From Congeria kusceri (lineage: Eukaryota > Mollusca > Bivalvia > Myida > Dreissenidae): 64,000 bases of DNA. Shown piece after piece: positions 55,976 through 64,000 of this stretch (position 1 is the stretch's first letter; each line of letters starts with the position of its first letter). The position numbers and the translations under genes were made by a program. Under the pieces are notes generated by a model, which worked only from the letters and a program-made list of their open reading frames with translations, did no database searches and had not been told where the DNA came from. Location: the NCBI GenBank assembly GCA_027627225.1, contig CM051025.1:76533974-76597973 (forward strand). The letters run 5' to 3'.

Positions 55976-58900
55976 TTACAGCTGAAATTCTCCGGTTGAT
56001 AACCGCGCAGGCCTACGGGTCTTTCGTTGACTACGGCGCAACGGCAGATGCCTAGACTTCCGCTTGGAGCGTCGTGGTTCTGGATCCAATTCCGGCGTGT
56101 GACTGTCCGAACTGGTGGATTCTGGCCGCTCATCGACATCTGTGGTGGACTCGTCGGAAACTTCAGGGGAAGAATCGCGCTCCACTTCCTGAATAGGAAG
56201 GAAAGAACAGGGTAGAAGATGATTCCGGTGGACAGTTTTAATGCCATCGTCACCGCTCTCTTTCCTTATGCGATATACGGGAAAACTGCAATCAGCCTGT
56301 TCTACAGCTACGTAAATGTCTGATGTCCATATATCACTTAGCTTGTGTTTTCCCTTTATTCCGTAATTCCGAAGTAGACACCGGTCTCCCGGAAGTAGCT
56401 TAGCCTCAAGGACCCTGATGTCGTATCGTTGTTTGACCTTACCAGCTTTCTCTACAGCACATCGGTTGGCAAACTTGTAAGCGTCACCCAAATGTTGTTC
56501 CAGTTGCCGCATATATTCCGATGGCGAGGCGCCACCAATACGTTGGCGGAGAATTCCCAAAACTGCGTCAATAGCTAGTCGCGGTGTTCTGCCAAACATG
56601 AGGTGGTACGGTGCATATCCCGTAACCTCACATTTGGTCACGTTATATGCGTGCACTAACGCTGGAATTGCTATTTTCCAGTCAGATTTTCGTTCAGACT
56701 CTAATGTGCGCAGCATTTTAATTAGCGTTTGTTTAAAGCGCTCGCACTGGCCATTACCCTGGGGGTGATATGGCGTTGTGCGCGTACGTTTGACACCAGC
56801 GATCTTGCATAGTCTCTGTATAACCTTAGCGAGAAAATTCTGGCCTCGATCGCTATGAATTTTTTCGGGAAACCCGTAGTGGACGAACAATTGTTCGAAT
56901 AATATTTTTGCGGTGGTACGAGCGGTCTGATTCTTGGCAGGAAAAGCTTGCGCGTAGCGCGTAAAGTGGTCGGTAATAACGAGCACGTTTTCATAACCCC
57001 CTTTTGAAACTTCCAGAGATAAATAGTCAATGCAAATGAGTTCCATAGGGTAGGATGACTCAATATTGACTAGACCTGCTGCTAAGGGCGGTGAGCTTTT
57101 GCTGTGCAGACACCTTCCGCACCTACTTACCCACAGCGCAACGTCCGCAGCCATACCCGGCCAATAAAACCGCTCTTTAAACAGAGAAATGGTTCTATCA
57201 CGCCCCTGGTGTCCTAAATCATCGTGCAATGCACGGAATATTTCTCGGCGTGCTGACTCAGGCAGAACAATTTGATCACTGCTATCTCCTTTGGACGCAC
57301 TGCGAAAAAACAAAACACCATTTGACATGTACAAGTGTTTAAAATTTCGTAAATACTTTTTTACTGTTGCTGACTGCATTTTGTATTCAGCCATTTCGGG
57401 GAATTGTCCTCGTTCAACAATTGTTTTTACGCGTGAACTGGTTGTATCCGCATTTTGACCGTACGCCCAGTCATGCATGTTGAAAGTCTGACACTTTGTT
57501 TGATCATATGTAGTTTGTGTTTGTTCAACTGCAATCGGTGAATAATCAACGACGTGAGACGCGAGAATAGCATTTACTACATTACTACTCACAGAAACTG
57601 TATTGCTTTTATTTACATAAGTATCATCATGCTGTTGCCTTGATAACACATCGGCGTCAATGTTTGATTTACCGCTTCTGTATTTGATACAGAAGTTGTA
57701 ATTTGCAAGTGCGGCTTCCCATCGAAGACCACACGCATCCAGTTTAGCGGTAGTTTTTACGTATGTGAGCGGATTATTGTCCGTAAGAACCTCAAAGGGA
57801 ACTCCATACATGTAATCGTGGAATTTCTCCGTTACTGCCCACTTGAGTGCGAGAAATTCTAGTTTACTTGAATGGTCATTCTTTTCCGAGGGTTTCAAAC
57901 TTCTACTCGCATATGCAATAACCCGTTGGGTCCCGTCGTCCTGAATCTGGTACAAAACAGCACCTAGACCATTTAATGAGGCATCCGTGTGCACAATAAA
58001 CGGTTTGTTGTAATTGGCGTACGCCAAAACAGGTGCAGTGCATAACTTGTTTATGAGCGTTTCAAACGCATTTTGTTGTAGTTGACCCCATACAAATGGC
58101 GGCTTTTTGGACTTGTGGTCATCACCAGTCAACAAATCATTCAATGGTCGAGCTATAACTGCAAACTTTTCTACAAATTTGCGATAGTAGCCCGCAAACC
58201 CTAAGAAACTTCTTACCTCTTTGATAGTTGAGGGAACTTTCCAGTTCCGGATTGCTTCTGTTTTGGACGGGTCAGTTTGCATACCTTCATGGCTAACCAC
58301 GTGACCGAGGTATGTTACTTCATTTTTCAGGAAATCGCATTTGGAAGCCTTTAATTTTAGGTTATGTACCCTTAAACGTTCAAAACAGGCCCTTAGACGC
58401 GCAATGTGGGACCGGAAGTCGACGGAGAAAATGATGACGTCATCAAGATAGATGAGGCACTCCCGCAGGTTCATCTCGCCCATGCACACCTCCATCAGTC
58501 TCTGAAAAGTAGCAGGGGCATTGCAGAGCCCAAATGGCATCCGGTTACATTCAAAGAAGCCCAGGTTTCCTACCTGGAACGCCGTTTTCTCTTTATCTTC
58601 TTCCGCCATTTCCACTTGCCAGTATCCGGCCTTCAAATCGAGTTTGGTGAAATAGCGGGAACCAGCTAACAGGTGCAAAGTGTCGTCAATTCTGGGGAGC
58701 GCGTACGCGTCTTTGTGTGTCCTGCTATTTAGTTTCCGGAAATCTAAACAGAAACGTATTGATCCATCTTTCTTTCGTACAGTGACGACATTGGAGGAAA
58801 ACGGACTGTTTGACGGTCGTATGGCTCCCATGTCCAACATTTCCTGTATATGTTCTCTGACCTCGTTGAATAGACCTGGGGGGACCCTACGATATGGTTC

Positions 58901-59062
58901 TTTGAATGGTTCCGGGTTGTCAAGATGTATTTTATGTTTTACTATATCAGTACTGCCTAAATCTAAGGCGCCTTTTGAAAATATATCTTGAAACTCGAAA
59001 AATAGATCTTTTAAAGGTTCTTGCCTTTCAGGTTCTAAATGGCTCAGATCTAATTTTAGCTC
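55976..59062 (-). CDS. Gypsy pol: reverse transcriptase, RNase H, integrase
   Basis: The frame is open from about 59072 (behind a TGA) to the stop at 55976. Numbering from the first Met at 58840 (954 residues): RT with D68 (L-D-L-K-A-G-Y-W) and Y131-L-D-D; RNase H with D286 (H-T-D-A-S), E328 and D354; integrase zinc finger H539, H544, C574, C577; integrase core D605, D664, E700 (exact D-x35-E); and a basic Ser/Arg-rich C-terminus. About 74 further codons upstream of Met 58840 continue the RT N-terminal region in phase, so the Met is internal to a polyprotein. All catalytic residues are present. The link to protease is out of phase (59056-59072). It acts in reverse transcription and integration of the element. 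Confidence 0.9.
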   Translation of the reverse strand, partial: ELKLDLSHLEPERQEPLKDLFFEFQDIFSKGALDLGSTDIVKHKIHLDNPEPFKEPYRRVPPGLFNEVREHIQEMLDMGAIRPSNSPFSSNVVTVRKKDGSIRFCLDFRKLNSRTHKDAYALPRIDDTLHLLAGSRYFTKLDLKAGYWQVEMAEEDKEKTAFQVGNLGFFECNRMPFGLCNAPATFQRLMEVCMGEMNLRECLIYLDDVIIFSVDFRSHIARLRACFERLRVHNLKLKASKCDFLKNEVTYLGHVVSHEGMQTDPSKTEAIRNWKVPSTIKEVRSFLGFAGYYRKFVEKFAVIARPLNDLLTGDDHKSKKPPFVWGQLQQNAFETLINKLCTAPVLAYANYNKPFIVHTDASLNGLGAVLYQIQDDGTQRVIAYASRSLKPSEKNDHSSKLEFLALKWAVTEKFHDYMYGVPFEVLTDNNPLTYVKTTAKLDACGLRWEAALANYNFCIKYRSGKSNIDADVLSRQQHDDTYVNKSNTVSVSSNVVNAILASHVVDYSPIAVEQTQTTYDQTKCQTFNMHDWAYGQNADTTSSRVKTIVERGQFPEMAEYKMQSATVKKYLRNFKHLYMSNGVLFFRSASKGDSSDQIVLPESARREIFRALHDDLGHQGRDRTISLFKERFYWPGMAADVALWVSRCGRCLHSKSSPPLAAGLVNIESSYPMELICIDYLSLEVSKGGYENVLVITDHFTRYAQAFPAKNQTARTTAKILFEQLFVHYGFPEKIHSDRGQNFLAKVIQRLCKIAGVKRTRTTPYHPQGNGQCERFKQTLIKMLRTLESERKSDWKIAIPALVHAYNVTKCEVTGYAPYHLMFGRTPRLAIDAVLGILRQRIGGASPSEYMRQLEQHLGDAYKFANRCAVEKAGKVKQRYDIRVLEAKLLPGDRCLLRNYGIKGKHKLSDIWTSDIYVAVEQADCSFPVYRIRKESGDDGIKTVHRNHLLPCSFLPIQEVERDSSPEVSDESTTDVDERPESTSSDSHTPELDPEPRRSKRKSRHLPLRRSQRKTRRPARLSTGEFQL

Positions 59063-59910
59063 TTTATTAAATCATCTTTTTCTTTCTGTGACGGTTCCGA
59101 TTTACCTTTTGTTTCAGTCGTGCTATCTGGTGACCAGTTGTGTAGTACTTTCGCCTCGTGGAGCTCACAAAGTACAGATTTTGGCTCTATTTTGATTTTC
59201 TTGGCCGAAATGTTAAAAATACGTACATGCACTCTGGCTGTCGTGCCAACAGTTCCTAGGTTTACTACTCGTGGGCAAACACCTATTCGATTTGAACCGG
59301 ATTCTGATGGTTCCGTTATAGCAATAGATTCATTGCCTGTCTTACGTACCATTCCTGATAAGGTCATTGTTTGATACGGCTGTATTTCAATTGCTCGATT
59401 ATGTGTCGATACAACGTTACCAATGGGCGAGCGCAATGACACGGTGGAAATTGCAGTTTGCCACTCTATTGGGATATCTTTGCGTTCCAAACCTTGTAGG
59501 GAGCGCAAGACATTGGTTCCAACTATCACTGGTACCGACAAATTGTAATCAGTATCACTAACAACAAGAACTGGTACATCAAAGCTTTGATCAGTTATGT
59601 TAGGTATTGAAATGGTCACTTCTATGTAACCAATATATGGTATTCCGATACCATTTGCCCCTTTAACTGACAGCTCTTCAATGCTATGAAGAGTTGGCTT
59701 TGGATCAATGGTTTCGTAAAAGAACTGGCTTATTGTTGTTACCATAGCTCCGGTATCAATCAGTGCTTTTGTGTATATTCCATTGATACACACCTCTGAT
59801 TCATTCGACACACCAATCAAGCGGTCGAATATTCTATGTTTCGTTGCATTTGGGTCACCACTCACGACACCGTCTGTTTGACCCCCAACAGCGGCGTCTA
59901 CACTTTTAAA
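59056..59910 (-). CDS. Gypsy protease frame (expressed by -1 frameshift)
   Basis: An aspartic protease domain with the active site A-L-I-D-T-G-A (D about 37 codons after the GTG at 59865) and P-V-I-V-G-T-N-V-L, which fits the I-V/I-G flap-side motif of retropepsins. The frame has no Met at its start; it is open upstream to the TTTAAAA heptamer at 59904-59910 and lies in the -1 phase relative to gag, so it would be made as a Gag-Pro fusion. The stop at 59056-59058 comes just as the RT frame begins in the -1 phase; a one-base deletion is the simplest explanation. Confidence 0.85.
   Translation of the reverse strand, partial: FKSVDAAVGGQTDGVVSGDPNATKHRIFDRLIGVSNESEVCINGIYTKALIDTGAMVTTISQFFYETIDPKPTLHSIEELSVKGANGIGIPYIGYIEVTISIPNITDQSFDVPVLVVSDTDYNLSVPVIVGTNVLRSLQGLERKDIPIEWQTAISTVSLRSPIGNVVSTHNRAIEIQPYQTMTLSGMVRKTGNESIAITEPSESGSNRIGVCPRVVNLGTVGTTARVHVRIFNISAKKIKIEPKSVLCELHEAKVLHNWSPDSTTETKGKSEPSQKEKDDLIKS
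59852..59910 (-). promoter_or_regulatory. -1 ribosomal frameshift signal: heptamer plus H-type pseudoknot
   Basis: Slippery heptamer T-TTA-AAA (59910-59904) sits in the gag phase, one codon before the gag stop TAG (59898-59900). After a 5-nt spacer, GACGCCGCTGTT (59898-59887) pairs with AACAG-A-CGGTGTC (59878-59866): 12 pairs with one bulged A and one G-U. The 8-nt loop ends GGGTCA (59884-59879), which pairs with TGACCC at 59857-59852, closing an H-type pseudoknot. Every part matches known retroviral and coronaviral -1 signals in type and spacing. Confidence 0.85.
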
Positions 59911-61538
59911 TCATTATTGCTTTCTGTATTACTGGTCGATCTCCTTTCTGTCTGTCTATCCCTGGTTTCATTTCTAGCGCTGTTATCTGAGGTCTGGCGT
60001 TTTCCGCGTCCGCGGCCTCGATAATTTCCCCTGTTTCTTGCTGTATCTATGGTTCCATCGTCAACGTAATCCACATTTTGTTCCGTTCTCATTTCATTTA
60101 TTTTCCTGTCTAAGTCATCCATTTTCTTAATGAGCTGCTTCAGCAATTCATCGCTTTTATCTTTAACATCTACAGCACTCTGGTGAACTCTGTTCAACCT
60201 CTGTTTGGTCCCTTTGTCTTTAGAAATCTGTATTTCGAATTCCTCTTCGCGCAATTTTATTCTCAACTCTTCGTATACCATTTTATTTTCAAAATGTACT
60301 CTGGTTGCATTCTTCAATTCCTCGCTTCGAAGTCCTCTCCAAAATCGTTTTCTCAGCATATCTTTTCTCTCTTCTTCGTCTAATCTCGTCTTTCTTGTAA
60401 CTTACAAAAGTAATTATTCGAGTCGCAGACCCCATTCTGGTATGGTTTCATTCGGTTCCTGTTCTGCCATGAGAAATCTGGATAGAATAGTATCCATACT
60501 GGCGACATTTCCGAAATTATCGTCCAGTTCCGATATGATTTCATCTACTGTAGCTTCCGGTTTCATATGTAGCATTTTGCGTTTAGCTTGGCCTCGCAAT
60601 GCCCGTCTCAGACTCTGTTTTACTCCATGTTGAGAATATATCTCCTTCACATTGTCTACTTCAAGTTTCAAATCTTCAAATGAAACTCCATTTTTAGGCA
60701 CTGGTATTACACCGGAAAATGCACTCAAGTTCAATGTCTCATACTCGGCATCCTTATAGCTACGTTGTCTACGTAGTACGACATTGTCCTCATCTTCAAA
60801 ATCTATATCAGATTTCTCTTTCTCCAGCATTGCTATTCGCCTTTCGATGTCAGCTAAGTATTTATTTTGCTGAAACTCTGTCTTCGTTTGTATACTCTCG
60901 CTTTTCTGTCCTCTCTTAATCAAATAATGCTCTCGGCTGTTCAGTTCTTCCTCTTTCATCTCTAACTTTCTTTCAAATTTACTGATTCTTTCCAGTAAAG
61001 AAGTTTCTTTTTCTCGAAGCCTCAATTCTTGTTCTGCGAGCATATCAGCTCTTTCAGCACACTTCCGTCTAAATTCCTTCTCTTTGATTTGTAATTCCAA
61101 TTCTTTTTCCTCAAAGTAGTGCTTCAGGCGAATCCCTTCCTCTCTTTGTTTGCGTTCGCGTTCCATCAGTTCAAACTCTTTCAATTTCCATTCTGTTTCA
61201 TGAACATGTGTGTCTTTGTTTAGTCTCTCCTTTTCTAATTCAACTCTCTGAATACTCATTTCAGACAACTCTCTGTTTAATAGCGACTCAGAAAGTCGGG
61301 TTGCAACAGGAGTTTTAGCAGCCGTTTCCTGTATTTGTTCACTTAAGCTCGAATTCGCTCTAACAGTCTGTTCTGTGTCCTCACTGTTTGCAATGTTACG
61401 CGACGGAGTGCTTTGATGATCAATCAAGTTCTGTCGACCCCTTTCAATTAAGAGTTGTCTCGACTCTTGTAATTCTAGTAATTCTTGATCAACATTTCTA
61501 CGACTCCCCCTCGCTTGACGGTCGCTACCGGTAGCCAT
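59898..61538 (-). pseudogene. Gypsy gag, interrupted by two nonsense codons
   Basis: Starts at ATG 61538. Residues ~90-240 are a long Glu/Lys/Arg-rich coiled coil (E-K-E and L-R-E-K-E heptads). Then comes a capsid-like part (60414-60700) with R-A-L-R-G-Q-A and W-G-L-R-L-E. TAA codons at 60414-60416 and 60402-60404 break it, but the same phase continues (60359-59898) with R-F-W-R-G-L-R-S-E-E-L-K, ending in a basic R-G-R-G-R-G-K-R box in place of a CCHC zinc knuckle. Each break is explainable by a single base change. The structural protein would form the particle and bind RNA. The frame ends in the frameshift signal. Confidence 0.85.
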
Positions 61539-63396
61539 GTTTTAAAACTGTTAAACAATTAAGTCAATACAATAATATGTTTCTACCGTACAAGAACAAA
61601 ATAAAACGCTTTTATAGCCAATACATTTTATTCATCAAACATGTGCAATATAGATTAATAACTGTTTGATATACATACAAATGAAATTTAAATCATAATG
61701 ATTTGTCAAACAGTTAATCAAACAGGATTGTGACTGAATCACACGTTTGTTTTGATGCTCAACAGTTAAATCAATCTGATAAATTCTCAGCCTTGTTAAC
61801 TCCCTTTACTCAGTAAGGTTATTTCCACTTATTACCTCCCCTGGTTAACAAGCATCCGATTCTCTTTAATCAGTTTACAATCATTATGTAGTATCTCCCC
61901 ACTAAACGTACCAATTACAGTTATCTTAGTGTACACCTATAATCTCCCTTGAAAATTATTGGTCAAAGGGCTCAATTACACCCAAAGATACTTGCTTATA
62001 CCAGCATGCTGACTCTTAATCTGTAACACACTGTGGAAATTATGTATCCACTCTTTGTTGGTCACAATATTGTTACTTACAAAGTACGCTAGGTAAGTGT
62101 AAGTAACTTTATTTGTGTTTAAATGGATATATTAAACCATGTATTGACAGAAATACAATCACAACATTTCAAAATTATAATTCGAACGTCGTATTCCTTA
62201 AAAAAATGCAAGGTTTTCCTAATGATTTGACCCCACAACTAACTGGTTAACAGTCCAGTGCGTTAACCACTACACTGTTACAGCGGTCGCTATGCGACTG
62301 TATCGATTTCGATTTGCCTCGGTCACAGCGCATACGTCATACGTGCATTAATCGATACTTCGCAATTCGCACTTACACGCATTAAACTACAAATGCAGTT
62401 TAAATCGTGCATGTAATTGTATACGACACGTTCAAGTTGATAGGTGCACCTGTTATTTATTTTTATTTTATTTTATTATTTATTTATTTTTTCGAGTGAA
62501 AGCTCTTAAAACAAATATATAATTTTTATTAAACCTCTGTATAGCTACTTTTACTGAATTTTAAACCTTTTATATTAAATTTATTGTATGGCAATATCTA
62601 CTGGTACTGAATTAGCTAATTACTAAAGTTACTAATCCGTATCTACCTTGGGTAAGTGGTGGGTAGATTTAACTGCATCATGCAATAACAACTGTGTCCG
62701 TGGATGGAAAATGCAATTGTACGTTTTTAATACCTATTTTTATCGATACAGTATTTGATAACTTACCAATGAGCTGACAAATGGTCGTGTCTGTAATCTC
62801 GACCAGTACGCAAAATACACGAGAAAAGGGATTTACCGGAATGAGCTAGTTTATTTATTTTTTTGAAGTCAACTGATTGGTATTTACATTTTACGAGTTT
62901 AAAACAGTAGAACAAATTTAAATCAATAAATATGCAAACAATAATTGATTATAATAATAACACTCACCAAACTCCGTCGGAACACTTACACAGTAAGAAT
63001 AAAAAAATAACGCACGTTTATAGTTAGTCCAACACGTTTTAAGTGTCCATCACTGTCCGTCCTGGGTGAACGTGAATCCTCCGTGGCGTAGCAGAACGTA
63101 AAATCCTGTAAGTTCGTCATAACGGTTTTGACGTCAAAGTTATGTGCACAATTTACGCGTAGCCGTACTCCTACTGGTGCTCGAGCTCTACCCCGCACTC
63201 GTATGTGTACTCCTACTCCCGGGAAAAATGTCAAATACCGGTATCCAAGGAATTTTCGCAAAACTCCTGGAAACTCCTCGGTTCCTCAAACGACCACAGG
63301 ATCCTGTCCGGTGAGGAATTCGTCCCTATAGCAACGTGTCCGTTACTATTCAGTATTGCTGTACTGCTCCAAACGTTGTTGATGCGAAGCTTTGTT
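61539..63396 (-). other. Gypsy 5' leader (~1.86 kb)
   Basis: Unusually long untranslated leader between the primer site and gag. The gag-proximal part is AT-rich; 62090-62295 holds a tRNA-derived SINE-like insert; 63000-63390 is more CpG-rich. No conserved ORF. Confidence 0.6.
62090..62295 (-). mobile_element. tRNA-Asn-like SINE in gypsy leader (probable)
   Basis: On the minus strand from about 62290: GTGTAGTGGTTAACGC (A-box region), anticodon arm ACTGG-ACTGTTAA-CCAGT with the CTGTTAA loop typical of tRNA-Asn(GTT), and GGGTCAAATC (B box). After an unrelated body it ends AAATAAAG followed by TTACTTACAC near 62095, like the LINE tail at 53823. A target duplication is not obvious, so limits are approximate. 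It could also be an original part of the leader. Confidence 0.5.
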
Positions 63397-63407
63397 GTTG
63401 GGCGCCA
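63397..63407 (-). promoter_or_regulatory. Gypsy primer binding site (tRNA-Lys type)
   Basis: On the minus strand TGGCGCCCAAC starts two bases inside the 5' LTR edge (63409). It is complementary to the 3' end of tRNA-Lys (GTTGGGCGCCA), the primer used by gypsy-type elements. Confidence 0.85.
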
Positions 63408-63408
63408 G

Positions 63409-64000
63409 TGTTGCCGACTTTAGCGTTATCGGGTTCTTTCGACAACAACAACGAAGTCAGGATACAGTTTCTATAAATGGATTATATTTACGATGAAATA
63501 TCATAAATATACAATGTTAACTTCTCGAATCAAATGTAACGAATGACCTTTTAAACAATTACAACAATATTTCAAGACAATGTGTTCGGACGATAAGATA
63601 ATTAACTAAAAATATTATAACAAAACAAATACAAAATACAAACGACATATATCAATAGAAAAATATATATAATGTTATAGTTACCTATAAATTATTTATA
63701 TTTACGATGAAATATCATAAATATACAATGTTAACTTCTCGAATCAAAAGTAACGAATGACATTTGACCAAGAAGTTCATGTACTAAGATACAGTTGAGT
63801 GAATGTCATGCGTGAATTGTCAATTAAAGTATTATTATGTTAGTAAAAACAGTTCAACTTTCTACTCTACGTATCGACTACTAATCAACATACTAATCTC
63901 TATCTAAATTTACAGTTAACTAAAGTCTACATTGCCCAATTTATGAATGACAATGATGATTAACATAAAATTATGATATAAATAATTAAAAACACATTTC
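63409..64000 (-). repeat. Gypsy 5' LTR (partial, truncated by window end)
   Basis: Begins TGTTGCCGAC and matches 54920-55511 with about seven substitutions and one indel. The remaining ~70 bp lie beyond the window. Confidence 0.92.

Larger units (their letters stand above)
54920..64000 (-). mobile_element. Ty3/gypsy LTR retrotransposon (5' LTR runs off window)
   Basis: Minus-strand order: 5' LTR (from 64000+ to 63409), primer binding site 63397-63407, long leader, gag (61538-59898), protease (59904-59056), RT-RNase H-integrase (to 55976), polypurine tract (55581-55594), 3' LTR (55580-54920). No envelope-like frame exists. The LTRs differ at about seven positions plus one indel over the ~590 bp comparable by eye, so insertion was recent. 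It carries inactivating changes in gag and between protease and RT. It landed in the BEL element. The 5-bp target candidate on the left is GTTTA (54915-54919), to be checked right of 64000. Confidence 0.9.

Noticed and set aside
56027..60919. Short plus-strand frames across the gypsy element, and overlapping minus frames such as 55942-56253 and 56722-57063
   Set aside because: Shadows of pol, protease and gag; codon content and motifs belong to the overlapping minus-strand frames.

Overview
The window is AT-rich, gene-poor, transposon-laden animal DNA. Several signs point to a bivalve mollusc, probably a heterodont such as a Dreissena-like mussel: a ~216-bp foldback MITE at 48631-48846 that I recognise from memory as a very common bivalve repeat, BEL/Pao and Ty3/gypsy retrotransposons, LINE fragments, and a degraded copy of a large uncharacterised protein family common in invertebrates. 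The species call is inference. Only one gene looks intact.

Layout. 1655-7585 is a ~5.9-kb foldback-type element. It has a perfect 9-bp target-site duplication, terminal inverted repeats of ~55 bp, and arms made of ~118-bp satellite units that face each other across an axis near 3752. 11891-12402 is a ~0.5-kb element with its own inverted termini and internal tRNA-like A and B boxes. 16774-18006 (+) encodes a class A, aminergic-like G-protein-coupled receptor, probably with an untranslated upstream exon. 19138-21660 (-) is a dead 5'-truncated LINE. From 24.7 to 49.7 kb there are no convincing intact genes; the sequence holds diverged duplicated blocks, LINE tails, a nested set of inverted duplications with coding-like pieces (33.8-37.8 kb), and a pseudogene of the uncharacterised family (39.24-42.19 kb).

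The right-hand quarter is nested retrotransposons, all on the minus strand. A decayed BEL/Pao pol (about 50.49-54.92 kb) is split by a LINE 3' fragment (53823-54323) and is cut at 54919 by the LTR of a Ty3/gypsy element. That element has a 3' LTR at 54920-55580, pol, protease, gag, a ~1.86-kb leader carrying a tRNA-derived SINE-like insert, a tRNA-Lys primer binding site at 63397-63407, and a 5' LTR that runs off the window at 64000. Its LTRs are nearly identical, so it is a recent insertion, yet gag carries two nonsense codons and the protease and RT frames are out of register. Its gag-pro junction shows a complete textbook -1 frameshift signal: heptamer, 5-nt spacer and H-type pseudoknot.

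The most notable items are the satellite-armed foldback element, the frameshift signal, the TIR element with pol III-like boxes, and the nested inverted duplications. Most other short reading frames, including all of those in the satellite, look fortuitous.
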